A stretch of 64,000 nt of DNA from RPQJ01 sp963700045 (GCA_963700045.1 CAVOWK010000014.1:65613-129612), one strand, 5' to 3'; numbered from the stretch's first letter, positions 33,531 through 43,499 are shown. A program made the numbers and translations. Notes: a model not told the origin generated them from the sequence alone.

Positions 33531-34940
33531 TCACTCCGCCGGCAGCTTGAAGGCGAGCCCGCCCTTGATCACCACGGCCACATCCTGCAGCCGCGTCACG
33601 TCAGCGAGCGGGTCGCCCTTGACCGCGATGAGATCGCCGAAGCGTCCCGGCTGCAGGCTGCCGATACGATCCGCCCATCCCATGTGCTTCGCGGCCAGCG
33701 ACGTGGCCGCCTGGATGGCTTCCATCGGCGTCATGCCGCGCTGGACCATGATCGGAAACTGGCGCGCATTGAGGCCATGCGGATACACGGCGGCGTCCGT
33801 GCCATAGACGATGTCGACGCCCGCGGCGTGCGCCCTGGTGAAACCCTGGCGCTGGGCCTCGGTCGTCTCGACGTTCTTGCGCAGGAATTCCTCGGGCCAC
33901 TTTTCTGCGCGGCCGACGGTGTCGATCCAGTCGCCGTTGTAGACATCCATCGACAGTCCGGTGCCGTGCTCCTTTGCGAGCCGGATGCCCTCGTCGTCGA
34001 TCAGCGACGCGTGTTCGATCGTGTCGGCGCCGGCAAGGATCGCGTCCTTGATGGACTGCGCGCCGTGCGCGTGCGCTGCAACCTTCCTGCCGTGGGCATG
34101 CGCCACGTCGACGACCGCCTTGATCTCCTCGGGCAGCATTTCACGCTCTCCCGGCACACCGCCATACGCGAGCACGGCGCCGGACGCGATGATCTTGAGC
34201 AAGTCGGCACCGCCCGCGACCGCCTGCTCGGCCTTCTGCCGGAACTGTTCGGGCCCGCGCGCGACGCCCATGCGCACCTGCGGCGGGATCTCCGCCTCGG
34301 CATGGCCGGGGATGACGAGGTCGCCGCCGCCGGCAGGGATCGTCAGGTAAAAGCCCGCGACCTGCATGCGGGGCCCGACCGCGCTGCCCTGGTTGATCGC
34401 GTCGCGCAGGTCGCGATCGACCCAGGCAATGTAGGTGCCGACGTCTCGCGCCCCGGTGAACCCGGCCAGCAGGGTCGCGCGGGCGCTTTCCCGTGCGATC
34501 GCGCCCTGCTCCGCCGGCGTGCGCTTGTAATAGATGCTGAGGTCGGCCGTCTCGTGCCCGCTGTCCGTGAGGTGCGTGTGCATGTCGATCAGGCCGGGCA
34601 GGCAGGTGTATTGCCGGAGATCGACGACGGGCATGCCCGCAGGCGCCACCGCGCCTGGCTGCACCGAGTCGACACGACCGTTGCGAATGACGACGGTCGC
34701 GAGGCCCTGCGCCTCAGCGGCCACCCCGTCGATCAACCTGCCGCACTGGACCGCCATGGAGCCGGAATCGGCCAGGTAAGGCACTGCCGACACGACCGGT
34801 ATTGGCGTCGCCGCGACAGCCGGCAGGCTGGCCGCAATCCCGGTCGCAGCCAGCCAGGAAGCGACACCCATCGCGCGCCTCGACGGTGCCTGCGGCGCAT
34901 TTCCGCGACATCGCAGTGCTGAATAAAAACCGTTCGACAT
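33531..34940 (-). CDS. Exported metal-dependent amidohydrolase (imidazolonepropionase/Xaa-Pro dipeptidase-like)
   Basis: A 469-aa amidohydrolase-superfamily protein. Metal and catalytic residues are seen in PGLIDMHTHL (HxH), LLKIIASG (bridging Lys), AAHAHG, TIEHAS and YGTDAAV. An N-terminal hydrophobic stretch after RRAMG (to ..SLPAVAA) reads as a signal peptide, so it acts outside the cytoplasm, probably on peptides or cyclic amides. The ATG at 34940 is preceded by GGAGA. Divergent from the TPR-sulfotransferase. Confidence 0.85.
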   Translation of the reverse strand: MSNGFYSALRCRGNAPQAPSRRAMGVASWLAATGIAASLPAVAATPIPVVSAVPYLADSGSMAVQCGRLIDGVAAEAQGLATVVIRNGRVDSVQPGAVAPAGMPVVDLRQYTCLPGLIDMHTHLTDSGHETADLSIYYKRTPAEQGAIARESARATLLAGFTGARDVGTYIAWVDRDLRDAINQGSAVGPRMQVAGFYLTIPAGGGDLVIPGHAEAEIPPQVRMGVARGPEQFRQKAEQAVAGGADLLKIIASGAVLAYGGVPGEREMLPEEIKAVVDVAHAHGRKVAAHAHGAQSIKDAILAGADTIEHASLIDDEGIRLAKEHGTGLSMDVYNGDWIDTVGRAEKWPEEFLRKNVETTEAQRQGFTRAHAAGVDIVYGTDAAVYPHGLNARQFPIMVQRGMTPMEAIQAATSLAAKHMGWADRIGSLQPGRFGDLIAVKGDPLADVTRLQDVAVVIKGGLAFKLPAE

Positions 34941-35053
34941 CGGTTTGTCGTCTCCAAGCAACGGGTGGGCCCGAAATGCCACAAGGCGTTTGACATTGGG
35001 TGCGCAGCAGTCTTTCATTCGTCCGCTGTGGTGTCAAAACACGGGGACCTTGG

Positions 35054-37075
35054 ATGACGAGCGGGCCGGAACCCGTGGGGACTCTGGACGTGGCGCTTGC
35101 CCACGCCGAAAAGCTGCTCGTGTCCCAGCCAGGCCTGGCCGCCGAGCAGGCGCGGGAGATCCTCGGCGCCGTGCCGAACCACCCTGCCGCAACGTTGCTG
35201 CTGGCAATGGCCCGGCGGCGATCGAACGACGTCGCCGACGCCTTGCGCATCCTCGAACCGCTCGCCGCCTCGCAGCCACGCTGGGCAGCCGCACAACGTG
35301 AACTCGGACTGGCGCTCGGCGATGCCGGGAGAGGCGACGAAGCCGTCGCGGCGTTGCGTACGGCCGTGCGCCTGCAACCGACGATGGCCGATGCCTGGCG
35401 CGCCCTGGGCGACCACCTGTTTGCAATGGGTGATACCGCAGGCGCCGACCAGGCCTACGCCAACCACATCCGCAATTCGACGCACGATCCGCGGCTGATG
35501 GAACCTGCGCTGGCACTGGCCGAAGGCCGTATCGCCGTCGCCGAGCCGCTGCTGCGCAGCCACCTGCAGCAGTTTCCGACCGACGTGGCCGCAATCCGCA
35601 TGCTGGCCGAGATCGCCTCGCGCATCGGGCGCTACACCGACGCCGAGAACCTGCTGACGCGCTGCCTGGAACTGGCGCCGGGCTTCAAGGCGGCGCGCCA
35701 CAACTATGCCGTGGTCCTGCATCGGAACAACCAGCCGGTCCGGGCCTTGGCACAGATCGACCAGTTGCTCGCGGCCGATCCGCGCAGCCCGAGTTTCCGC
35801 AACCTGAAGGCGACCGTGCTGGCGCGTGTCGGCGAATACGACGAGGCCATCCGCCTCTACGAGCAATTGCTGCGCGAATATCCGCTGCAGGCCAAGGTCT
35901 GGCTCAGCCACGGCCACGCACTCAAGACGGCGGGACGGCAGGATGATTCGATTGCCGCTTACCGCAAGTCGATCGAGCTCGAGCCGCGCCTCGGCGAGGC
36001 CTACTGGAGTCTCGCGAACCTGAAGACGTTCCGCTTCACGGAGGCCGACGTCGCCGCGATGCGTGCGCAGCTCGAGCGCAGCGACCTCACCCAGGAAGAT
36101 CGCTTCCACTTCCACTTCTCGCTCGGCAAGGCCGCGGAGGATGCGCAGGACTACGCCGGGTCGTTCATCAACTACGCAGCAGGCAATCGACTGCGCAAGG
36201 AAGTGGTGCCCTACGACAGCGGCACGGTCACCGAGAACGTGCGCCGTTCTCGTGCGCTGTTCACGCCCGGGTTCTTCGCGGCGCGTCACGGGGCGGGATG
36301 CACTGCGCCCGACCCGATTTTCGTCGTGGGGCTGCCGCGCTCCGGGTCGACACTGGTCGAACAGATCCTGTCGAGCCATTCGGCGATCGAAGGCACGATG
36401 GAACTGCCGGACGTCGTCGGCATCGTCAAGGAGCTGAGCGGGCGCAACCGGCGCTCGGAGGTCTCGAAGTACCCCGACGTGCTCGAGTCGCTGGAGCCGG
36501 ACGCCTTGCGCGCACTCGGCGAGCGCTACCTGCAGCAGACCCGCATCCAGCGCAAGACCGACGCGCCTTATTTCATCGACAAGTTGCCGAACAACTGGGC
36601 GCACGTCGGGCTGATTCACCTGATGCTGCCGAATGCCAGGATCATCGATACGCGGCGTCACCCGTTGAGCTGCTGCTTCTCGGGTTTCAAGCAGCACTTC
36701 GCGCGCGGCCAGAACTTCAGCTATTCGCTCGATGACATCGGCCGCTACTATGCGGACTACGTCACGCTGATGGCGCACTACGATGCCGTGCTGCCCGGCC
36801 GCGTCCATCGCGTGATCTATGAGCGCATGGTCGACGACACCGAGAGCGAAGTGCGCCGGCTGCTCGATTACTGCGGCCTGCCGTTCGAGGACGCCTGCCT
36901 GCGCTTCTACGAGAACGATCGCGCAGTTCGCACGGCAAGCTCCGAACAGGTGCGCCAGCCGATTTACCGGGATGCGGTGGACCACTGGCGGCACTACGAA
37001 CCCTGGCTCGACCCGCTCAAGGCCGCGCTCGGCCCCGTGCTCGACGCTTACCCCGCAGCGCCGCCGCTGCCATGA
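35054..37075 (+). CDS. TPR-repeat sulfotransferase
   Basis: A 673-aa protein. About residues 10-330 are tetratricopeptide repeats (LxxLGxxxxxxGxxxEAxxxxxxAxxxxP pattern, for example AWRALGDHLFAMGDTAGADQAY). The C-terminal half is a sulfotransferase: 5'-phosphosulfate loop VGLPRSGSTLVEQILSSH and a 3'-phosphate-binding RRHPLSCCFSGFKQ. It would transfer sulfate from PAPS to a protein or glycan. No signal peptide. The TonB receptor starts 52 nt after it in the same direction, a pairing that suggests joint expression. Confidence 0.87.
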   Translation: MTSGPEPVGTLDVALAHAEKLLVSQPGLAAEQAREILGAVPNHPAATLLLAMARRRSNDVADALRILEPLAASQPRWAAAQRELGLALGDAGRGDEAVAALRTAVRLQPTMADAWRALGDHLFAMGDTAGADQAYANHIRNSTHDPRLMEPALALAEGRIAVAEPLLRSHLQQFPTDVAAIRMLAEIASRIGRYTDAENLLTRCLELAPGFKAARHNYAVVLHRNNQPVRALAQIDQLLAADPRSPSFRNLKATVLARVGEYDEAIRLYEQLLREYPLQAKVWLSHGHALKTAGRQDDSIAAYRKSIELEPRLGEAYWSLANLKTFRFTEADVAAMRAQLERSDLTQEDRFHFHFSLGKAAEDAQDYAGSFINYAAGNRLRKEVVPYDSGTVTENVRRSRALFTPGFFAARHGAGCTAPDPIFVVGLPRSGSTLVEQILSSHSAIEGTMELPDVVGIVKELSGRNRRSEVSKYPDVLESLEPDALRALGERYLQQTRIQRKTDAPYFIDKLPNNWAHVGLIHLMLPNARIIDTRRHPLSCCFSGFKQHFARGQNFSYSLDDIGRYYADYVTLMAHYDAVLPGRVHRVIYERMVDDTESEVRRLLDYCGLPFEDACLRFYENDRAVRTASSEQVRQPIYRDAVDHWRHYEPWLDPLKAALGPVLDAYPAAPPLP

Positions 37076-37127
37076 ATGCATTCACGCGCCCGCCCACGGG
37101 CGCATCACTCAGGGAGTCCGATACAAA

Positions 37128-39548
37128 ATGACCCGTAGCCGTAAACGCAAACTGCAGCGCCAGCATGGCCGGCCGTCCACCGTTCGAATGCTGGCAGCCA
37201 GCGTGCCGACACTGCTCGCCGGCATGTCCGCCTACGCGCAGACCACTTCCGGTGGCCTCGAAGAGATCATCGTCACTGCGCAGAAGCGCTCTGAAGACCT
37301 GCAGACTGTGCCACTGAGCATCCAGGCCATCGGCACGCAGCGACTGCAGGAACTGAACGTGCAGCGGTTCGACGACTACGTGAGGTTCCTGCCGAGCGTC
37401 TCGTACCAGACGTTTGGCCCGGGCTTTGCGGCCGTCTACATGCGCGGTGTCGCGAGCGGCGGTGACGGCAACCATTCGGCTTCGCTGCCGAGCGTCGGCA
37501 TTTACCTGGACGAACAGCCGATCACGACGATCCAGGGCGCCCTGGACGTCCACCTGTACGACATAGCGCGGGTCGAAGCGCTCGCGGGTCCGCAGGGCAC
37601 GTTGTACGGCGCCAGTTCGCAGGCGGGCACGATCCGCATCATCACCAACAGACCGGATCCCGCCGAGTTTGACGCGGCCTACGGACTCGAGGTGAACTCG
37701 GTGGATGGCGGGGACTTCGGCTATCTCGCCGAAGGCATGGTCAACCTGCCGATCAACGACCGCTCGGCGGTCCGTCTCGTCGGCTGGCACCGCCACGACG
37801 CCGGCTACATCGACAACGTCTACCGCGAGCGCACCTTCCCGACGTCGGGCATCACGGCGAACAACGCCGATTTCGTCGAGAAGAACTACAACGAAGCCTT
37901 CACCACCGGCGCCCGCGCGGCACTGCGACTCGACCTCACCGAGAACTGGACCATCACCCCGCAGGTCATGACCCAGAAGCAGGAGACCGACGGCAGCTGG
38001 GCTTACGACACCACCGTCGGCGACCTCGAGATCGCCCATGGTTTCCCGGAAACCTCGGACGACAGCTGGGTCCAGGCCGCTCTCACCGTCGAAGGCAAGA
38101 TCGCGAACCTCGACCTGGTGTACGCGGGTTCCTATCTCAAGCGCGACGTCGACACCGAGTCGGACTATTCCGATTACTCGTATTGGTACGACACACTGTA
38201 CGGCTACGGCGCCTACTGGTACGACGACAACAGCGTGCCGATCGACCCGTCGCAGTACATCCAGGGCAAGGACCGCTACAACCGCTACACGCACGAACTG
38301 CGCGTCGCATCGGATCCGAACAAGCGCTACCGCTTCGTTGCGGGCACGTTCCTGCAGCGGCAGGAACACGACATCCAGCAGCGCTACAAGATCGACGGTC
38401 TCGGCTCGCAGATCACGGTGACGGGTTGGGACGACACGCTCTGGCTGACCAAGCAGTTGCGCGTCGACGAGGACTTCGCGCTGTTCGGAGAGTTCAGCTT
38501 CGACTTCACCGACAAACTGACCGGTACCGTCGGTGCGCGCTACTTCGATTCCGACAATTCGCTCGAGGGCTTTTTCGGCTTCAGCGAGGGCTACAGCAGC
38601 CGCACGGGCGAGGCGGCCTGCCCGGGCGGCGACCACACCACGGCGCCGGACTTCAAGGGCGCGCCCTGCAAGGTCTTCGACAAGTCAACGCAAGAAGACG
38701 GCGTCACGCCGCGCGTGAACCTGACTTACAAGTTCACCGACGAAGCGATGGTGTATGCGACGTACTCGGAAGGCTTCCGTCCGGGCGGCATCAACCGCCG
38801 CGGCACGCTGCCTCCGTACGAAGCGGACTGGCTCACGAACTACGAGTTTGGCTGGAAGACCACGTGGTTCGACAATCGACTGCGCTGGAACGGCGCGGTC
38901 TTCTCGCAGGAGTGGGACGACTTCCAGTTCTCGCTGCTCGGCGCCAACGGCCTGACGGAGATCAACAACGCCGGCGCGGCGCAGATCGATGGCGTCGAAA
39001 TGGACGTGAGCTGGGCGGTCACTGACCAGCTCGGGATTTCAGCGGGCTTCGCGTACCTCGACTCGGAGCTGACCGAGAACTATTGCGGCTTCGTCAACGC
39101 GAACGGCAATCCGGAAACGCGCAGCAACTGCCCGAGCGTCGATGAGGATGGCAACCCGGTGTTCAGCGATCCGCAGGCGCCGAAAGGTACACCGCTGCCC
39201 GTCACGCCCGAGCTGAAGGGGAATCTGACCGTGCGCTACGAGTTCCCCGTGGCCTCGTTCGAAAGCTACGTGCAGGGTGCGGTGGTCTACGTGGATGAGC
39301 GCACGACCGACCTGCGCGTTGCCGAGAACGACATCATCGGCAACATGCCCAGCTACACGACTGCCGACTTCGCGGCGGGCTTGGGCAAGGATGGCTGGCG
39401 AACGGAGCTGTTCCTGACCAATGCCTTCGACGAAAACGGGCAGGTCTCGCGCTTCGCGCAGTGCGCCGAAGCGGTCTGCGGCTCGGAGGTCTACGTCGTG
39501 CCGATCCGTCCGCGGACGATCGGGATCAGGTTCTCGCGGGAGTTCTGA
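37128..39548 (+). CDS. TonB-dependent receptor next to TPR-sulfotransferase
   Basis: An 806-aa receptor: long basic N-terminus, signal peptide ending at SAYAQ (about 38), EEIIVTAQKRSEDLQTVPLSI TonB-box region, plug with VEALAGPQGTLYGASSQAGTIRI, and a barrel ending IGIRFSREF. The plug lacks the usual GGAVN and reads AGTIRI instead, as in one branch of these receptors. The ATG at 37128 follows GGGAG. Ligand unknown. A terminator follows at 39579. Confidence 0.92.
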   Translation: MTRSRKRKLQRQHGRPSTVRMLAASVPTLLAGMSAYAQTTSGGLEEIIVTAQKRSEDLQTVPLSIQAIGTQRLQELNVQRFDDYVRFLPSVSYQTFGPGFAAVYMRGVASGGDGNHSASLPSVGIYLDEQPITTIQGALDVHLYDIARVEALAGPQGTLYGASSQAGTIRIITNRPDPAEFDAAYGLEVNSVDGGDFGYLAEGMVNLPINDRSAVRLVGWHRHDAGYIDNVYRERTFPTSGITANNADFVEKNYNEAFTTGARAALRLDLTENWTITPQVMTQKQETDGSWAYDTTVGDLEIAHGFPETSDDSWVQAALTVEGKIANLDLVYAGSYLKRDVDTESDYSDYSYWYDTLYGYGAYWYDDNSVPIDPSQYIQGKDRYNRYTHELRVASDPNKRYRFVAGTFLQRQEHDIQQRYKIDGLGSQITVTGWDDTLWLTKQLRVDEDFALFGEFSFDFTDKLTGTVGARYFDSDNSLEGFFGFSEGYSSRTGEAACPGGDHTTAPDFKGAPCKVFDKSTQEDGVTPRVNLTYKFTDEAMVYATYSEGFRPGGINRRGTLPPYEADWLTNYEFGWKTTWFDNRLRWNGAVFSQEWDDFQFSLLGANGLTEINNAGAAQIDGVEMDVSWAVTDQLGISAGFAYLDSELTENYCGFVNANGNPETRSNCPSVDEDGNPVFSDPQAPKGTPLPVTPELKGNLTVRYEFPVASFESYVQGAVVYVDERTTDLRVAENDIIGNMPSYTTADFAAGLGKDGWRTELFLTNAFDENGQVSRFAQCAEAVCGSEVYVVPIRPRTIGIRFSREF

Positions 39549-39578
39549 TCAGTCTCGCGCCAGCACGGCGCTGGGCAA

Positions 39579-39610
39579 GGGCGGGTCGGCAACGACTCGC
39601 CCTTTCCTTT
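39579..39610 (+). terminator. Rho-independent terminator after the TonB receptor
   Basis: A 10-bp stem, GGGCGGGTCG / CGACTCGCCC (39579-39588 and 39593-39602; one G-T pair), with a GCAA tetraloop, followed by TTTCCTTTT. Confidence 0.85.
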
Positions 39611-39661
39611 TGATCTCCCTTTTCGCGGCGGGAGAGGTATGTCGCAGTCCGGGATTGCGCG

Positions 39662-39967
39662 TCAGTGATCGTGGTCGTGCGGCTCGGTCTCGTGTGACTC
39701 CCCGCCGAGATCCACGTGCAGGTGATCCGCGTGGACATCCTTCTCCACCGGTACGAAATGCGGGGTCTCTGGATGCTGGTGCGCCGAAGCGTCGTGCTCA
39801 TGCTCGTGCTGATGTTCGTGCGGGTGCGCATGGGCGTGATCGTGCGGATGCGAATGCGCCAGATCGCCGTGCTGGTGCGTGTGCTCGTGGGCGTGCACGT
39901 GATCGTGCGCGTGCTGATGAACATGCACGTGGCTGTGCTTTTTTGGATGGTCGTGATCGTGCGCCAT
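39662..39967 (-). CDS. Histidine-rich metal-binding protein
   Basis: A 101-aa protein with about 36 His, mostly as His-X-His alternation from residue 3 to 70, mixed with Asp and Glu. No signal peptide, so cytoplasmic. It resembles the His-rich stretches of HypB and SlyD and small Hpn-like proteins that buffer nickel. The ATG at 39967 follows GGAGG; a TTG two codons earlier is less likely. It is the last gene of the leftward nickel cluster, just after the nickel-type TonB receptor, so nickel storage or chaperoning is inferred. Confidence 0.8.
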   Translation of the reverse strand: MAHDHDHPKKHSHVHVHQHAHDHVHAHEHTHQHGDLAHSHPHDHAHAHPHEHQHEHEHDASAHQHPETPHFVPVEKDVHADHLHVDLGGESHETEPHDHDH

Positions 39968-40043
39968 GATCAATCCTCCCTCTCCGGTTCGTTACAGCCT
40001 TCCCCGCTCAAGCGACGGCCGACGGATGAAATCACGTCGTACC

Positions 40044-42105
40044 TCAGAACCGCAAGGTCGCCGCAACCCGCAGCGTGCGCGGCTCGGCCGGATGGAAGTG
40101 AATGTCGGCGACAGGCTGCGACTCTCCGGGCAGCTGCGATTCGTAGAAGTAACTGATGTCGTTGGCCTCGGCATCGAACAGGTTGAAGACCGACGCCATC
40201 ACGCTCAGACGCGGCGAGAAGCGATAGCCGGCCTGCGCATTGACGGTCGAGGTCGAGTTCGAGCGCACGCTGTTGTCCTCGATGAGCGGTGCCGGGCCGA
40301 AGTAACGCCAGCGGGCTCCACCGAACCAGCCCGTGTCGCGCTGGACGCTGAGACCGACCGACACGACCGTCTCTACCGCACCTGGGAATGTAGTCGCCGG
40401 CGGGGTCGGACTCGGTGAACCGGGCATGTGACCACGAATAGTCGGCATCCACGATCACCGCTTCGAGCGGCGTCCAGTACGCGCCGAGTTCGACGCCATA
40501 GCGACGGGTCGCGCGGCTCGGCTCGGTGATGCCGCCGTCACCGACGAACAGCAACTCCGAGTCGATGTCGAGGTTCCACAAGGCGGCCGAGAACTGCGCC
40601 TTCGGCACGGCCGCTGTCCGGAACCCGACTTCATACCCGATGGCCGGCACGATCGGATCGACGGGTTGGACGGGCGTCGACCCGTCGGTCGGGTCGACTC
40701 GAATCGTCGTGCCTCGTGCGTCGTTGGTGTGGAATCCGCGGCCCGCATTCAGGAAGAACTCCGTTTCCGCCCAGGGACCCAGCACGACCGTGAGTTTTGG
40801 CCCTACGATCGAATCGGTCTCGTCGCCGGAGTTGGCCGGGAGATCGCTGTCGACGGAGAAGTCCAGGTAATCGAAGCGCAGGCCCGCCTCGGTGCGCAAC
40901 CAGTCGGTCCAGCGCTGGTCATGGGAGACATAGGCCGCGTACTGCGTCTGGCGCACGTCGTCCCGGCGAATCGTTTCGAACCGCTCGCGGGCCTGTGTCA
41001 GATACAGGGCAACGGGTTGAATGTCGTCCTGGCGTAACTCGACGCCGGCGCGCAGCGCGCCGTCCAGGCTGTTCAACGAGGCCGGCAGGTCGTACTCGAA
41101 GTGCCCCCCGTACACCCGACGACTGTCGTACTGCTCGAACTGGTCGCCGTTGTCCTGGTCGAGCGCGTACGTGAAGTTCGAGATCAGGTCGAGGTGGTAG
41201 TCGATGGCGTACGCCAACGCCGCCCAGCCGCGCCCGTCGTGGCGGGACCACGCGTCGACCGACAGGCTGTAGCGATGCGACTCACCGCCCGTGGTCGGGT
41301 CCACGTGCCCGAAGCGTGGGATCAGCCCGGCATCGACGGCCCGTTGCGGAATCTGGTCGGTGCTGTCCCAGCTGCCGTCGTAGCCCATGCCCGTGACGGA
41401 GAACCCGGCCTCGTTGGTGCCGCGACTGAACTTGATGACCCCGCTGGTCTTCTGGAAATCCTCCGGCAGCGTCCATGGCCCGTCGGTCTGCGACCAGTCG
41501 AGGCCCAGGAGCAGCGTCCCGCCCGCCACCTGCGGCGACGCGCTGGCGAACAGTCGGTAGTAATTGTCCTCGCCCACCGTCAGGCCCAGCGTCGGAGCGC
41601 CGCTGTCGCTCACGTAGGAAATGCGCGCTGCTCCGGCCGCCGAGAAGTTTCCCTCCTCCGCAAAGTAGGGGCCCTTGCGGTAGTGCACGGTGTCCACCAG
41701 CTCGTGGATGAGGAAATTGATGTCGGCATAGCCCTGGCCGTGCGCGTGGGTGGGCATGTTCACCGGCACGCCGTCCACGTAGCTCGCAAAGTCGGTGCCG
41801 TGATCGAGGTTGAAGCCGCGCAGGAAGTACTGGTTCGCCTTGCCGTCGCCACTGTGCTGCGTGACGACCAGGCCCGGCACGACCTCGAGCACCTCGCCGG
41901 GTCGCAGGATCGGCCGGCCCTGGAGCTGCACGCTGGTGACGATGCCTTCGCTCGCGGCCCGTGACTCGCCGATCAGTCCGATGCGCTGGGCGGTGACTAC
42001 GATCTCTTCAAGCGGAGTTCCGGTTGGAATGCCCGAGCCGAACGCGGGTGTTGCCGCAGTGACGCATGCTGCAGCGACCAGGAGTGTGCGTGTATCCGCT
42101 TTCAT
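40044..42105 (-). pseudogene. TonB-dependent receptor, probable nickel receptor, with a 1-nt frameshift
   Basis: A signal peptide (MKADTRTLLVAAACVTAATPAFG), EEIVVTAQRIG, a plug with QYFLRGFNLDHGTDFASYVDG and a barrel run in one frame to GDYIP near 40388. The frame then turns to Arg/Gly-rich nonsense, while the next frame continues the barrel with GAVETVVSVGLSVQR and ends TLRVAATLRF at 40044. Removing the T at 40383 (plus strand) restores one protein of about 686 aa. The NikR-type operator upstream and the nickel genes beside it suggest nickel-complex import. The break may be real or an assembly error. Confidence 0.8.
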
Positions 42106-42189
42106 GACAAGCCCCACTCATCAGGTTCGGTGGGGGAAGCAGAGTCCCACCAAGGATTGAAACGGCTCGAACCGCAATGCGACGCAATG

Positions 42190-42217
42190 GTAGGCAATAT
42201 AACTATGTTGTGCCTAC
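42190..42217 (-). promoter_or_regulatory. Candidate NikR operator 1 (TonB receptor promoter)
   Basis: GTAGGCA-N14-TGCCTAC: perfect 7-bp arms, 28 bp overall, the same total span as the E. coli NikR site (GTATGA-N16-TCATAC). It covers a minus-strand -10, TATATT (42201-42196); TTGCCA (42226-42221) could be the -35. Bound nickel-NikR would block the receptor promoter. It lies 85 nt before the receptor ATG and 40 nt after the nikR stop. Confidence 0.75.
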
Positions 42218-42256
42218 TCGTGGCAAGTACGCAGCCGCGCTGCTGGCGCCGCAGCG

Positions 42257-42727
42257 TCAGGCGACAGGCGTCAGGTGCATGTGCCCGTGGTGCTGGTGGG
42301 GGGCGGCGAGCGGGTGCTTGTCGCCGCTCTCCACGGTGATGAGATTGATCTGGCCGTACGCAACCCCACGCTCGGCACGAATGCTGTCTGCGAACGCGCG
42401 TACGGCCACAGTCGGCCCCTTGAGGAACACGTTCTCCAGGCAGTATTCATGATCCAGGTGCAGGTGCGTCGTCGCGACGACGAGGCTGTGCTGCGCGTGC
42501 TGCGCGGCCGTCAGCCGCTCCGCCAGGTCGCGCACGTGATGGTTGTAGACATAGGACAGGCTGGCCACGCATTGGGTGCGAGGCTTGTCGCTGGCACGGT
42601 GTGTCGCCACCTCGCGGCGCAACAGGTCGCGCATCGCCTCCGATCGACTCGTGTAGCCCCGGGCTGCGATCAACTCGTCGAAAGCCGTGGCGAGTTCCTC
42701 GTCGATCGACATCGTGATTCGTTCCAT
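42257..42727 (-). CDS. nikR: Nickel-responsive regulator NikR
   Basis: A 156-aa protein: N-terminal ribbon-helix-helix (MERITMSIDEELATAFDELI..RGYTSRSEAMRDLLR, residues 1-38) and a C-terminal ACT-like nickel domain. The four nickel ligands of NikR are present: H77, H88, H90 (THLHLDH) and C96 (EYCLE). Apart from this gene I see no transcription factor in the window. The ATG at 42727 has GAGAGGGGAGAG upstream. It closes the NikMN-Q-O cluster and probably represses both the permease and the receptor. Confidence 0.95.
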   Translation of the reverse strand: MERITMSIDEELATAFDELIAARGYTSRSEAMRDLLRREVATHRASDKPRTQCVASLSYVYNHHVRDLAERLTAAQHAQHSLVVATTHLHLDHEYCLENVFLKGPTVAVRAFADSIRAERGVAYGQINLITVESGDKHPLAAPHQHHGHMHLTPVA

Positions 42728-42740
42728 GCGCTCTCCCCTC

Positions 42741-43499
42741 TCAGTCGTGCTTGGATCCACAGACCGGACACGCCTGCAGCGCCAGTGGGCGCTCAAGCCG
42801 GCATTTCTCCAGCAAGGCATCGTCCCCGAAGACGTCCCGAGTCGGTCCGTCGACCATGATCGCACCTTCGAGCAGGACGATCGTGCGTGGACAGAGATCG
42901 AGGACCATGTCCAGGTCATGGCTCGTGAAGATCCGTGTGTGACGGAACTCGCCGAGCAGTCCGATCAGTTGGCGGCGTGCGTGCGGGTCGAGCCCACTCG
43001 TGGGCTCATCCATCACCAGGATGTCCGGCGCCATTGCCAGCACGCCGGCGATTGCCGCGCGCTTTTTCTCGCCGCCGGACAATCGGTACGGGGACTTGGC
43101 GCGCACGTGCCAGGCCCCGACCTGCTGCAGCGCCGCGTGAACCCTCCGGTCGACTTCGGCTTCAGGCAAGCCCTGGTTGCGCGGGCCGAACGCGACGTCG
43201 TCGTAAACCGTCGGCATGAACAGTTGATCGTCGGGGTCCTGGAAGACCAGGCCGACCGTGCGACGAATCGCTGGCAACGTCTCTTTCGTCAGCGGGGTCT
43301 CCCCGATCCGGACCTCACCGCTCGTCGGGCTGAGATGACCGTTGAGATGCATGAGCAGCGTGGACTTGCCCGCGCCGTTGGCACCGATAATGGCAACCGA
43401 CTCGCCGTGGGTGATCCGGAAGGACACGTCCTTCAGCGCGACGGTGCCGTCCTCATAGACGTGCGACAGTCCGCGGGCTTCGACCAGGTGGTGGCTCAT
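42741..43499 (-). CDS. Nickel/cobalt ECF-type ATPase (NikO/CbiO)
   Basis: A 252-aa ABC ATPase: Walker A GANGAGKST, Q-loop in VFQDPDDQLF (typical of CbiO/EcfA), signature LSGGEKKR, Walker B ILVMDEPTSGLD and H-loop in FTSHDLDM. It powers the CbiQ/NikMN permease. The ATG at 43499 overlaps the CbiQ stop by 4 nt. The last residues are unusual: CPVCGSKHD, a Cys pair plus His that could bind metal. Confidence 0.93.
   Translation of the reverse strand: MSHHLVEARGLSHVYEDGTVALKDVSFRITHGESVAIIGANGAGKSTLLMHLNGHLSPTSGEVRIGETPLTKETLPAIRRTVGLVFQDPDDQLFMPTVYDDVAFGPRNQGLPEAEVDRRVHAALQQVGAWHVRAKSPYRLSGGEKKRAAIAGVLAMAPDILVMDEPTSGLDPHARRQLIGLLGEFRHTRIFTSHDLDMVLDLCPRTIVLLEGAIMVDGPTRDVFGDDALLEKCRLERPLALQACPVCGSKHD

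Noticed and set aside
35015..37081. A 688-codon frame antisense to the TPR-sulfotransferase
   Set aside because: No domain; the plus-strand protein has TPR repeats and both PAPS motifs.
39662..39967. Tandem repeat array at the His-rich gene
   Set aside because: The periodic CAC/CAT pattern is coding for HxH, in frame with a good Shine-Dalgarno.
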